Below are positions 31,154-42,953 of a stretch of 64,000 nucleotides of DNA, piece after piece (within the stretch, counting starts at the first letter, position 1; every line of letters begins with the position of its first letter). The translations under genes were made by a program, and so were the position numbers. The notes beneath the pieces were generated by a model. The model was not told the DNA's origin and did not search any database. It worked only from the letters and a program-made list of their open reading frames with translations. Source of the DNA: Clarkia xantiana subsp. parviflora (taxonomy: Eukaryota > Streptophyta > Magnoliopsida > Myrtales > Onagraceae); assembly GCA_036873135.1 (NCBI GenBank), contig JAPTYO010000009.1, positions 37,030,756-37,094,755 of the forward strand, written 5' to 3'.

Positions 31154-32537
31154 TTATAACTTGGGCGGAGGGAGGAGCCACGTGGATCCCACAATGTACT
31201 TGAGTGATATAAATCGCTCAATATCTGCCTTGGTAACTTGTTTCGTGAATTTAGCTCGTCCATCGAGCTTTGCTCCTGGCCCCTTGTTTTGGAATTCACC
31301 AAAATAGACAGTACTGCATCATCCACCACGCATGTAAATTTTAAAGTTAAAATAAAGTTGATGATATGTGTGTTTGATTTAATAAATGAGAATTTGACTT
31401 GCAAACTTTATTGATATACCTGTCACGCTCTGGCTTATTATTATCAGACCAACCGGCAGGTGCAATGATACTGCTCATATCAGTGTATGAAAAGAAAACC
31501 CTAGGGGCAACCATCCACGCCCTACCAAGAAAAGTACCGGTACTTTCACCAAGAATGTTACAGTGAACAAAGGAATATCCAGTATCCTCCTCATTGCTAT
31601 TCCTGGCGTGGGCGGTGATTACTGTCATGCCTTTCTCCTTAAGCACGTGTAACTCCGTGTTGAGGTAGATTGAAGTTCCAGACCCAAATATGAAGTCGAC
31701 TGTGCCCTCGATGTAACAATCTTTGAAGAAGTGGAAACCCCTGTCATCACAAATTGTATCTTGGAAACCTAGGAATCGACAGTTATAGAATGCTGCCTTA
31801 TCCCCAGAGATCCTTAATGCCACTGCTTGCGCTCCCTTTCTAACACCATCTGGTTGGGGTGCTGAGTTCTAATACAGATGGATAGATAGTAACTGGGTTA
31901 AGGTGGTTTAATCACACACATCTACCTCGAACACAAATCACGTTGAATTTCGACTCGAGTACATACGATTAATTAAAGTAGTAGTAAAATTGGTATTTGA
32001 TTTTAAAAAATAAACCCAATAATAAATGGAAATTAATAACCTACGTACCGCAATGATGACATTAGCTGCCACAAAGTAATCAGATTCAACTATCAAGCTT
32101 GCACTATCCACAGTTCCGAACTCCAAAGCTGTGCCGGCGAACGTAAGTGTTGGCTCTTCCTTTGGTGTGCCGTAGAAGGTGATAAAAGGCTTTGTTCTAT
32201 CGACCTTGATTTTCTCCTTATAAACCCCTTTACCTATCCAAATGATTACCCTTTGGTCATTACCGGATGGGATGCTATCGAGAGCCTCCTTGATGGTTTT
32301 GAATTCCCCGCTCCCATCGGCTCTAACCTTGATCGTCTTAGGGTTATCTTCAGCAGCTTGTAGGTTAGGGTCGATCTTGCCTTTCCTTGAAGCTAATGGT
32401 TGCACATTTTCGCTGAACCATTTCGCCACTTGAGCCTTGTCTCCAGGTATCGGAACATTGTCATCGCAGATTGCTAGTGGGATGGCAGCAACCGCTAGGA
32501 GGAGAACCGGGAGAACATGGCCGAAGGAGATCGGCAT
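31154..32537 (-). CDS. Pectinesterase (PPME1-like), copy 3, three exons
   Basis: Exons 32537-32049, 31868-31420 and 31313-31154. 365 residues with the same signal peptide as copy 1 (His7) and the full catalytic set. The one amino-acid change I found is Pro329 to Leu, in the AKPDGRAK segment of exon 3, away from the active-site motifs. At the sites that separate copy 2, it matches copy 1. It lies at the right edge of the duplicated block, with its upstream RNase H-like gene followed by unduplicated flank. Confidence 0.93.
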
Positions 32538-32617
32538 TATGAGTGCCGGTTAATGGCTTTCTTATTATGGTTGGTTTATTATTAGTGTGAATATATTAGG
32601 AAGTGAATTTAAGGACA

Positions 32618-32625
32618 CATTTATA
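32618..32625 (-). promoter_or_regulatory. TATA box of PME copy 3
   Basis: TATAAATG on the minus strand, 81 nt upstream of the ATG at 32537. Confidence 0.65.
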
Positions 32626-33013
32626 GTGATGAGAAGGAGATGAAGATGTCATGGCGATGATCCTATCTTGCCGTTCTTTTCTATTTCTGGGGGAAGGGTT
32701 GTTAATTTGTTACTTAAATATATGGTTATTTGCTTTAAATAGATTGAATAAAGTGTTATCCCATAATTTTTTCATGTTATATTAGTTAATGTTTGTGTTT
32801 TGTCAATGGATAGGATAAATTCCCACTAAAAGTTACTTACATACATATATATGAATGTATTCTGGTTGTAAGATGTGTTTATCTCAATCAAGAAAATTAA
32901 GCAAAAATTGGGGAAAATAACTATGTCTAAATGGAGAACTATAACCACCAATTTTTTTTTTGGGTGAAACATGTAATTTCTAATAAAAAAGAAACCAACA
33001 AAGCAAGGATAGT

Positions 33014-33487
33014 TCAAAGCGTTTGCCCCACGTTAAGGTCCGGGGGTACATCCGCAGCAAACCAAGAACCAACGGTGTTTGATCGGGCCACACACTTATA
33101 GAACAAGTGACCATGATCAACAAAACAACGAGAGACATAACAAATAGACAAACTAGGATAGAGCTGTAGGTGCTTCCGTATATCTTGGAGCACACCAAAA
33201 AGTGAGAGGGATTCTGTCGATTGTGAATTCAACTGTTTATGCAGTAAAATTGAGTCCTTCAAAATAATTGATGATGATTCCAGACTCAAGGCTGTCAACG
33301 GTAGTCCTGCACGACATGCATTTTCTTCCGCTAGTAGGGGTTCGCATCCAGTTACTCGGTGGACGGCTACCGCAAACAAGTCATCGAATCCGTTTAGCAA
33401 AGAATCACCTACAAGGAATGGTCTCCACAGCAAAGCCTCTTTTAATTCTTTAGCGGGATGGATCTCTGTGGTAATTGCTCGAAGCAA
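33014..33487 (-). CDS. RNase H-like (RVT_3-type) small protein, copy 3
   Basis: 157 codons, open as in copies 1 and 2, with more amino-acid differences (LLAEENACRAGLPLTALSLE, SSIILKDS, IRKHLQLYPS). It is the most diverged of the three although its neighbouring PME is nearly unchanged. TATA box at 33606-33614. Confidence 0.55.
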   Translation of the reverse strand: MLRAITTEIHPAKELKEALLWRPFLVGDSLLNGFDDLFAVAVHRVTGCEPLLAEENACRAGLPLTALSLESSSIILKDSILLHKQLNSQSTESLSLFGVLQDIRKHLQLYPSLSICYVSRCFVDHGHLFYKCVARSNTVGSWFAADVPPDLNVGQTL

Positions 33488-33820
33488 TTTGGCACCTCCT
33501 TCTCTATAGGGTTCGGCCGAAACCCGTGTCTAGGGAGAAGGGATTTCTTTTGTCTCAAAACTAAGGAGGAAGAGTGATTAACACTGAAAAAATCCATGGC
33601 ATCCTCTATTTATAAGGGGAGGGCAAAACCCTCCTAGGGTTCCCACCAAAAGTTTTGGTCGGCCAAGCATTAGGGGAGGCCCAATTTTGGGCCTATCATG
33701 TCATTTGGAATTGTATGCCTAGCCCAAAATCCTTAATGTGACATTACCCAATTACTCAAGTGTTGGTCTTATCTTAAAGGGCTCCTATTCCAGCAGCCCA
33801 TTCACCAAATGCCAAAAGCT

Positions 33821-34493
33821 CCCACTCGCCTGAATGTGAGGGTGTCTGTTAATATGTTGTCGACAACCACATCAACATTTATTCTTCGATCCAGTCCAGC
33901 TTTAGAATTTTTCATACGAGGTTTGTTGTGCGACCGGCAGAAACAAGAGACATCGTGCTACTCATAAGTTAAGAGTGTTGTAGCGTCCGCGGAACATTGA
34001 TTCCCTACCTGTTATCAAGTTGTTACTTCTAAGTGCCGTGTTGTATCCCTGGTCAACTGTTATTCTCCAATTGCGTAGTTACATCATAGGAACACTTCTC
34101 CAAGATATCCGTACAGGTATTCACAACCTTCAACTAATATCTGGTTGGTGGCCACCTAGTGAATACGAGATTCGCGGAATTACATGTGTATATGACTATC
34201 CCCATTTCTCATATCCTTAGTCAAACTCAATCGATTCCCAAAACGTGGTCACTAGGCCTTTTTTGTTTAGCACTGCGTTCGTACGCCTGGAAGTGACCAT
34301 TGAGCCTGACATTAGATATGAGTTCTGAATAGTAAGGATACTTCGGGTGCTCCTTTTATAAGCACCCGGGATCAGTCATACGTTCAAGGTGAAGAATTTT
34401 GCGCTCATCTGAATCTCAGAAGATTCCACCTAGCACAACCGAGCCTGATCCCGTGGTAATGTGGCACGAGCGGTATGAAGTGCGCGTCGATAG
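33821..34493. other. Unduplicated right flank, no gene seen
   Basis: Starts with CCCACTCGCC at the true end of the duplicated block. No reading frame with recognisable motifs. A short inverted repeat GGGTGCT...AGCACCC at about 34347-34369 brackets a TTTTATA box. Confidence 0.45.
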
Positions 34494-34753
34494 TGTTGGA
34501 TATACACCCAAGCTATTATGAATTGGACCCGATAATTGGGCCACAATCGATCATAAGTCAAAACTTGAAAAATGGACACCCGAGGCCTATCGCGTAGGCC
34601 CAAAATAATCCGAGCGGCGAAACCCAATCGAAAGGCCCCGATGGGAAAAACTCCTCGGAGTTAACCCATGCGAGGATCTCCCACTCGGGTTACCTGAGCG
34701 GGACCTCGGGGATACCCATCCAGGTATCCTCCTCCTTCCGAACGAGTCCCCTC
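34494..34753 (+). repeat. 5-prime LTR of element E, first part
   Basis: Begins TGTTGGATATACACCC at 34494 and is interrupted at 34753 by element A; it resumes at 43976. Rich in short CCCGA/TCGGG motifs. Confidence 0.7.
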
Positions 34754-35738
34754 TGATGGATATACGCCCAATTTGAACCCGTTGACTTCCGAACCGTTGC
34801 ATTTTTATCGTCCCATTTATGATTGTAAATCGAAACTTCAACCCGAACACTTCACGAACACATCAACGGCTCGGACGAGGCCGGAGCGCTCGTCCGGCCG
34901 AGGCGAACTCACCTAGGTGAGGTTGGGTGGCCACACCCGACCTCCCCTAGGAGAGATCGGGTCAGCCAACCCGATCTCTCCTAGGGGAGATCGGGTGGAC
35001 CAACCGGATCTCTCCTAGGAGAGATCGGGTCGGCCAACCCGATCTCTCCTAGGAGGGATGGGGTTGGCCAACCCCATCCTCCCTAGGAGGGGTTGGGTGC
35101 CCTCACCCAACCCCTACCCTTGGGGGTCGGATTCCTCCTCCCCCCAAGGGCCCCTGCGCCATTTTCGGACACCCACACTCGGTTTACTCCGCCTACCTTC
35201 TCCGTATCCTAAGGTCCTAATTACGTGTTTAAAGGTTAATTAACTGTGTTTAAGGGTTAACGATGTCATTAAGCCAACTTAATGACACCGTTGCCTATAA
35301 ATACCCCACCTCCACAATTCATTTGAACATATTTGCAAGTTGCACAATTTTGCTCTGACATCTCTCTAGATTTATCCCTCTAAAACCGTACTGACTTAGG
35401 CATCGGAGATGGTTCATCAGGCACCACCCCCCCCCTCTGTGCCTGGTATTGCCCTTCTTGCAGGGTGGCAAGGAGAAGAGAGCCAAGGAAGCAGAAGAGC
35501 ATAGAGCAGTAGGACAAGCCCCAGGGGTAAGAAGTACAAGCCTCAGGAGGTCAGAAGGAAAGAAGGAAAGGAGGTTAGAAGGAGAGAAGAGAAGGACATA
35601 TATCAGAACGACTACCCCAAGGGAGCAGAAGGGCATGGATCAGAACGACTAGTCCTAGGAACACTGAACCCGACATTTCATTAGTGGGAGATAAATTCTA
35701 GATTGACGACCCGTTGACCTAGACTTTATAACCTAACA
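34754..35738 (+). repeat. 5-prime LTR of A with palindromic 32-bp array
   Basis: 985 bp. At about 34915-35100 is an array of units of about 32 bp in which GATCTCTCCTAGGAGAGATC and GGGTTGGCCAACCC palindromes alternate. TATAAATA at 35296-35303; a CATTAAGCCAACTTAATG hairpin at 35266-35283 just before it; 24-bp AGGAGGTCAGAAGGA units near 35530-35590. Confidence 0.92.
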
Positions 35739-35739
35739 C

Positions 35740-35762
35740 TTGGCGCCGTCCGTGGGCTTCGA
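35740..35762 (+). promoter_or_regulatory. Primer-binding site of A
   Basis: TTGGCGCCGTCCGTGGGCTT directly after the LTR; the same sequence in reverse complement lies at 681-705 (C) and 63881-63905 (B). Confidence 0.75.
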
Positions 35763-38060
35763 ACAAAAAGCCTGACAATCACGAGAGCGAAGACGAACAA
35801 CTTAGTGTCTAGAGATAATCGCCCACCTGGGGGCAATAGGAAAGAAAGACAGCCTATACCTCCAGCAAGGCTGCCTAACCCAGAGAAACAGTCTGCACAC
35901 CCAGAGTCTCAGGTAACCCCACAGGCACCCCAGCCTAACAAGCAGGGAGGAGAACCTTAACGCCCAGCTGGCTAGGAGGCTTCCACAGCTTCAACTCCAT
36001 TGACTAGGAAGCCACAGGGACTGGGGGCAACAAGGAGTGCCATCCCAATACACGGCACCTCCACAGGGATACCACTATGAGGTACAACCTCAAGGGTACC
36101 CATATGGAATACTGACTCAAAGGAACGACAATCGTGCCCGCACAACCAACACAAGGCCGGCATACACACAGGGAGCACATACAGTGACTCCAGGGCTGAT
36201 GAGCGCCTCGGACGAGGTACTAGCTTACAGAGAGACCCTAAGGAATAGACAGGAAAGGCAACACCGATAGGAAGGAGAAGAAGCTCATGAAGAGGAGCAA
36301 ATTCCAACGTAAGAACGCCACTCGCACCCTCAAACAGGGCAACGAGGAGAACAAAGGAAAGACAACCAAAGGCCACCCCCAGGGGGAAGGCAGCAGTCTG
36401 TGCCTCCAAGGCAGCAACAGACACAGTAGGATGCCAGGGCATACACCCCTCTAGGGGCAGATAGACAGGTAAGACCTCCAAGGAGGCATGGATTCAACCA
36501 AGTACCCCAACAGGGACATACACCGCATTAAGGGAGGACATACACGCCAGACCAACAAGGATATAGGAGTTCCAACATCCACCCTGGCAATGTACACATA
36601 CAGTCCGTATCACTACAGACATGACTAAGGGACATATCAAGGAAAGTTAAAAGAGAGGGACATAGTCCCAACAACACAACAAGGCAACCACCTACCCATG
36701 ATACAGCACGACAGGTCCAAACCCCCCATGCATTACAACCCTTGGCACACATCCCCCTAGGACAGGGGAGCAGTCGAAAAGACAAGAATTTGAACAGGGG
36801 ACTCATAGAGTACCATACCATGTTAGTACATAGCTACTACAATGGGAAGTCTCATGGAGAGACATAGTGGAGTGAGATCACACATAGCATACATGAAGGA
36901 TACATCTCCACCTAGTCCGCCTTGCAAGGATGCGACCTTATATTCCTCAAGTGGAATGAATACACACAGACTACTGGAGGAAGATAGCTACATTACCAAG
37001 GAACCAAGGGGTATCAACCCCCCACACTTATATCCTTCCCATATCCTCTTATTTAATTTAACTGCATAACAAGTCAACTCCCTAAAAGGGGTATATTTTG
37101 ATACTTGATATCAACATGTTTTCCAAGAAAGACCATACCGGACGCCTTCAGGCTCCGTGGTATATATGTACACAGGTGGACCACTAGAAGAATCCGTAAA
37201 AGGTCGTCGCCAATCAAGAGATGCACAAGAAACAGATTTCTCAATCTCAAAGGGCACCTATAAGGTCAAGTTTCTGGGAAAGATCACAAGATGGAAGGCT
37301 CACTTACAAAAATAAGTTGAGCACTCCCAACATCCTATAGAGGAACATCAACACACCCATTAAGGACACGGCACTGCAAATGAACTAGGAGTAAGGATGG
37401 AACAAGTATTTTTACAAGTATCCTTACAAGTATCCTTGCATCTATTTTTGCAAAAATAAACTCCGTAGATAAAGAGGTTATTTAATAGATGACTATGTCT
37501 CTGTTCTCAAACTACGATCCTAACCCGGAGATCCTTGGACTCCGCACTATATATGTAATGAATAACATGTTCATCAGAGATAGGTACACGAAGATTCAAG
37601 ACAACGCCATAAAGATTAAGGCGCATACCTCTACCAAGTACGACACATTGGAGTGTTCACAAACACTCCTTCGCCATCTCACAAGAAAGGAAGGCAACCA
37701 AGGATACAAATCCTAATAGAATAAACATCGGTAGAAAATCCTGTCATTGAAGTCATGCACCAAGAGAGAAACTCTAAAGATGCAAGATTAGCAAAAGAGA
37801 TAGTGCAACAACTAGAGTGTGAAAATGAGATACATCTCCTATCAAGAGCCTTAGGGCAGGATAATAGTTCTACAAGATCAACCAAAGAAGAGCTCAAAAG
37901 CTTGGGGAGTAAGGTTTCAAGATCGACCCTCACACTAGACGCACATCTCGATCAACCACCTTGTCTGCAAATGATAAGACATTTGACTCTGGCATCCCAT
38001 CAAGAGGAGAACCACGATAAAAGGGGCACTAGAAAAATATCCCGCCTTTAAGGCCATACG
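35763..38060 (+). pseudogene. Family-1 gag-like leader and relict ORFs in A
   Basis: After the primer site, a Pro/Gln-rich open stretch (RDNRPPGGNRKERQPIPPA) stops at 35960. It is followed by another Pro/Tyr/Gln-rich ORF (36037-36270), collagen-like Gly/Gln-rich stretches and, at 37489-37716 and 37755-38051, fragments conserved in B (ARLAKEIVQQLECENEIHLL, coil-like). The pattern resembles a degraded gag. A lacks the protease-like relict that B keeps at 61702-61932, owing to a deletion near 37345. Confidence 0.5.
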
Positions 38061-39190
38061 CCGAATACATGATGAATGAAGGTTATGACAAAACAAAAAA
38101 GGAGGGACTTGTCAGCTCAACACACCTCAAACACGTATACGTAGGCAACACAAATGCAGCCTCTAATGAAGCTATCCAGCAAGGAATAGCCAATACGGGG
38201 ACAAACCCATAGAAAATCATGGAGCATCACTTGCAAACCTAAAGGAAAACATCATTTTTAGGTTCAAGTCCTAATTCAAAGGAAATCTATAATCAAGATT
38301 CAAGGTGGGAGGAGCATGACCAATGTGACACTCCCTAAAAGCATTGAAGAATACTCCAATGTAAAGGAAAAGGAAAAGCACACTAAGTGCCACAACACTC
38401 CAAGATTATCACAGCCCGGTCAGACCCCCCCCCCCCCCCCCCCCCCATGCACGTGCAAAGAGCATGGATTAGATTGACTAGTCTGAAACACACCTACGAG
38501 ATTAACAACCCAAGACGCCATTCTATGAGAGAGCTTTTCAACCTAAAACACAAGGAAGGGGGGGAAAGAATTTACAAGCACCCCTAGGATACAAACACTG
38601 TCGCATCCTGGTTATCAAGAGAATAAAATCCACCCCCACCCACCCAAAGCAAAAGCTCTTCCACCCAACCTCCAAAGACACATCCGACAAAGGCATCATC
38701 CAAACCATGCCTATGACTGAAACAAGCAAGCATGAGAAAGAGTAAATCCTACAAGGGACACTCATCGCATTCAAACAAGCAGACAAGGGAGCCACGAGCA
38801 TAAGGGGTACCCAACCAAGAAAATGAACGAGGGGCCTTCAACGGCCAAATATGAAAGGCGGTGTGACCACCAAGCAACTTGGGGGGCACCAAACGAATAA
38901 GTGCTTGGTAGTCCACCTAAGTGTAAAAGAAGAGGTTAGAGGCAGAAGATCACAAGAACATGCAATACCACTTTTCCTAGAAGAGGTCACATAAGAGGAA
39001 AACATCATCAACTCCCTATACGAACTCGTCCTAAGTTGGCAACACACAAACATCGCCCTCGAGAGGTGATCTCCCACATTGAAGGAAAAGCGTGGTAGCA
39101 TGCAATATCATAGAAGGAAAAGTCAAGTAAAGACTCGAAAAGCATACCAAAGACGCACCCTACATGAGAAAGGACACAAGATAAGGTAAC
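38061..39190. other. A internal spacer with a 22-nt C run
   Basis: No gene recognised. An uninterrupted run of 22 C lies at 38425-38446; the matching place in B (about 60650-60665) has only short G runs broken by T. Confidence 0.55.
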
Positions 39191-39199
39191 ATTATGAGC

Positions 39200-40035
39200 C
39201 CTCCGGGAGCCAATCCCGCGAACACATTCGACGCCCCCAAGAGCGTATCTTGAGAGTAGTTCTAAAACTACGAACCCTGTGCCCTCCGGGAGCCTATCCC
39301 GCGAACAGATTCGACGCCCCCAAGAGCGTATCTTGAGAGTAGTTATTACACTACGACATTCGATGCCCCCAAGAGCGTATCTTGAGAGTAGTGTTCATAC
39401 TACGACCTTCGACGCCCCCAAGAGCGTATCTTGAGAGTAGTTATTACACTACGACCTTCAACGCACCAAGAGCGTATCTTGAGAGTGGTTTCCAAAAACT
39501 ACGAACTTCGACGCCCCCAGGAGCGTATCTTGAGAGTAGTGTTCATACTACGACCTTCGACGCCCCCAAGAGCGTATCTTGAGAGTAGTTATTACACTAC
39601 GAACTTCGACGCACCAAGAGCGTATCTTGAGAGTGGTTTCCAAAAACTACGAATTCGACGCCCCCAGGAGCGTATCTTGAGGTAGATTTGCAACCTACCA
39701 GATTCGACGCCCCCAAGAGCGTATCTTGAGGTAGAAAAAACACTACCAGTTCGACGCCCCCAAGAGCGTATCTTGAGGTAGATTTCAAACTACCAGTTCG
39801 ACGCCCACCAGAAGCGTATCTTTGGTCTAACCTGAGCCCTCCGGGAGCCTATCCTGTGAAACGTTAAGTGCCGTCCGAGAGCCTGTCTCGTGAACAGATT
39901 TCGACGCCAATCAGGAACGTATCTTTGGACTAACCTGAGCCCTCCGGGAGCCTATCCTGTGAAACGTTAAGTGCCATCCGAGAGCCTGTCTCGTGAACAG
40001 TTTTCGACGCCCACCAAGAGCGTATCTTTGGTCTA
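39200..40035. repeat. Tandem array of about 50-bp units in A
   Basis: Units contain TTCGACGCCCCCAAGAGCG and TATCTTGAGAGTAGT, with alternating TATTACACTACGACC or CATACTACGACC tails. They are bordered by GCCCTCCGGGAGCCTATCC segments, two of which form longer units near 39830-40020. Confidence 0.85.
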
Positions 40036-40683
40036 ACAGTACAACGTTTACCGTGAAAGGGGTATCAGAAGAGATCATCACACCATGCTCAGAAGGATAC
40101 CATGAGAAAGAAATTTCTAAGTAAAGTAATGTGAAGAACAAGTAATGTTTTTTCTTTATGAAATGGCAGGTATGACATGAAGGAAAGCACGAAACAAAGA
40201 CAAGTAAAGGAAACACACCAAGAGAAGAGTCCATGACCAAAGGATCATATACAGAAGCACAAGAGGTTATCATGAAAAGTAACGAGTTATCCTACCACCC
40301 ATATCACAAGTCAAGAGAAGTATCTCAAAGGAACCCAACACCACCAAGAAGGATAGCAAAGACATGAAATCCGAAGGTCAAAGCTCTCAAAATAAGCTCA
40401 ACCCATCAAGAAGAGAATTGCCTTACAAGTCACACAAATCTACCTCCGACAAATGTTATTGTCATACATGTCGCCCTCGCGTGACCTATGCTCGTATCAG
40501 ACTTGAACATCGTCAAGCACAACTCATGAAGGAGACATCTAAAGAGCATAAATGATACAACATCCGACAAGACGAGACATCGGGACCTAACCCAACAAAC
40601 ATAGCCTACACAAAAGGCAACTATAGCAATGAAGGCTCTCCAATGAGAGAGGAATACTAAAGCACAACTCCATACATCGTGAT

Positions 40684-40878
40684 GTGGCTATTATGTCCAC
40701 ATACACTGAAGTGGCTATCATGTCCACATACACTGAAGTGGCTATCATGTCCACATACCTTGAGGTGGCTATCATGTCCACATACCCTGAACTGGCTATC
40801 ATGTCCACACACTACAGAAGGGCTATCACTCCGACACATCACGAAGTGGCTATCACGTCCACATACCCCGAAGTGATT
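40684..40878. repeat. 27-bp tandem array in A
   Basis: About seven units of GTGGCTATCATGTCCACATA plus CNCTGAA. The 27-bp period keeps ORFs open on both strands; these are not genes. Confidence 0.88.
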
Positions 40879-41199
40879 ATCATGGCAGCACATCATAAAA
40901 CATCCGTCAAAGACATGAATTGTAAAGACACCATCCCGACCACGAACATCAAAAGGCTACGCCTAGCCCTAGGAGGAGGTTCAAGAAAAAGGGAAAAACA
41001 ACACCCTTCGTACGCTCATCAAAGGTAGGCACTTATATTTCAACCCACTGGGTGATACTAGGAAGGAGACGTCCTCATTATGAAGACAACCTCCATATCT
41101 CACGAAATCAACCATGAAGCAAAGAATCACGACAAGCACTATTGAGGGCATATAACAAAACGATCCCCACAACGATCACAACTACGATACTAGTAGAGG

Positions 41200-42080
41200 C
41201 TAACTCAAGAGCAGTCTCCACCAAACTCCAAAGCAAGAATTCGCTATCTTAATCAGAGCCATGGCAAAAGAAAGGAACCTCAATGAAAGGTGATGATCAC
41301 ACCCATCACCAAAAGAAAAATCTTCAACGCAGGGGTTAGTAACATAACCCATAGGAAAGACAAAAACACCTTCAAAAGTCGTCAAATCTACATGAAGATG
41401 AAATAAACTTGAGACTCGGCCCCTCGGCTGGGGGGCAGGGGATAAAGAAGAGACATCAAGACCTATGATCACCCCATCGCCAGCCACAGGTTGTTTCCTT
41501 TTGTCAAGCAAAGAGGGTGCCTCTTCAACCACTACCTCCTCATCATGGGAGGGAGTCAGCAAGGGGGTACCTGAAGGAGAGCCTCTCGCGGTTTCCTTCT
41601 CCTTGGCAGCCGAGGGCCCGACCTCAGAGTCAGGTTTCCGCGCCTTGGATTTAGATTGACTTGAACTCTCACCCACCACAAGAACCATTCGGTAACCAGG
41701 GAAGAACGCTCTAACATCAAGAAGGAACCAGCATGAGAACAATCATAAGTATATCACAAAGAAAAAAGAAGGGAAAAAGAACATACTGGAAGCATTAGCA
41801 GCCACCCCTGACTTAGAAAATTTCTTGGCCTGATAAGCAGAACTAGAGGGTTCTTCCCTCTCATCTGATTCAACAGTACGTTCGGAACGCTCTGCCTACA
41901 CCTTGTATGTTTCTCCATGAAATCAACCTACAAGGGGTCATACGAGTCCCTGCCTTCATACGAGTCCACCTCGGACACCCAAGACACAGGACGGTCAGAT
42001 TTGGTCTGACTACCTTGGAAAACGATCTTCAAGGTCTCCCTGTCTGAAGAAGAAAGCTTCCCAAAAGGTAAAGGTCAAGA
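41200..42080 (-). pseudogene. Family-1 antisense ORF in A
   Basis: Minus-strand open stretch 41742-41200 (180 codons), opposite to the element. It is Ser/Lys/Pro-rich (SSQSKSKARKPDSEVGPSA), then RVSSLFHLHVDLTTFEGVFVF and SFGDGCDHHLSLR. An upstream exon-like block (about 41785-41880, SAYQAKKFSKSGVAANAS) precedes a probable intron. The position, just before the 3-prime LTR and antisense, is that of Tat additional ORFs. No domain recognised. Confidence 0.5.
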
Positions 42081-42929
42081 GCTATACACACGCTCCAGCG
42101 AATGAAGGAAAAATGTTACACATGCCGAGGGTCGAGATTAATGGAAAATGCTCACGCTAGTACGAGGGAGGCGGAACGTTGTGTCCCATTGAGTGGCAGA
42201 GTTCCCACCCTCAAGTAAAGGAGAAGTCTATGCTCTCACCTTTGCACTTATGCTCATATTCATGATTAATGTCTACAGGTACATCAATGTCATCACTCAT
42301 GCTTATACTCACAACCCGTCCATGCATACATACATGTTCATGCTTGCACTCATATGCATGCCCACATACACACTCCCATGTGTTCAAACATTTAGACGTC
42401 CATGCACGTGGCCGCCATATATTGATGCATACATTCATGACTAGAATCGCAGCATGTCTCCACTCACTCCCATCCTTATGTTCCTACTTGCATGTATGCT
42501 AGTACACATCCTCATGTTCATGATATGTCCATGTTCACTCCTAGTTAACATCCTAGGTGTATTTTCTAGTATCCCATACTTAGAAAAATTTCGGACCAAA
42601 ATCAAATTTTCCTTCGCTTGGGCAAAATCCCGGCACGAAATTGAAGCATGAGTCACTTAGTTGCATTCGTATTGCATCCTTGTAAGAGTATACATTTTTT
42701 AAGTATACGCCGGTAGCAACAGTAGATTTACTGCTCCCGCCTCAGACGGACGCATGCTTAGGCATACGTCCGTGCTACTCTAACGTTTACAACTCCTCTA
42801 TCTCATAAGACAGGGGGCAGAGTCGAAGACACGCATCCATGGGTAAGCAAACATTCAGACGAAAGGTAAAACCCCGGTTTCAAATTGCGCGTGTCATACC
42901 ATCCTGAAATAGAGTCAATCAAGGGTTAA

Positions 42930-42953
42930 GCCATTGGTTGACTCGGGGGCATG
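42930..42953 (+). promoter_or_regulatory. Polypurine tract of A
   Basis: GACTCGGGGGCATG immediately before the 3-prime LTR; the reverse complement is at 55938-55951 in B. Confidence 0.65.

Larger units (their letters stand above)
22472..33820. repeat. Segmental duplication unit 3
   Basis: About 11.3 kb, with element X from its 66-bp array to its LTR, PME3 and RNase H-like 3. It lacks the solo LTR seen in unit 1. Its right end continues into unduplicated flank at 33821. Confidence 0.85.

Noticed and set aside
33821..34260. Possible Copia element end
   Set aside because: Only vague resemblance (GTGAGGGTGTCTGTTAATATG); no LTR pair, primer site or protein was seen.
35972..36481. 169-codon minus-strand ORF in A (and 63189-63710 in B)
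   Set aside because: Antisense to the gag-like leader; composition is the complement of a Pro/Gln-rich stretch and it has no domain. Possibly a real antisense ORF, but there is no support.
39382..39788. Repeat ORFs (RAYLESSYYTT and similar) in A and mirror ones in B
   Set aside because: They are translations of the 50-bp tandem array.
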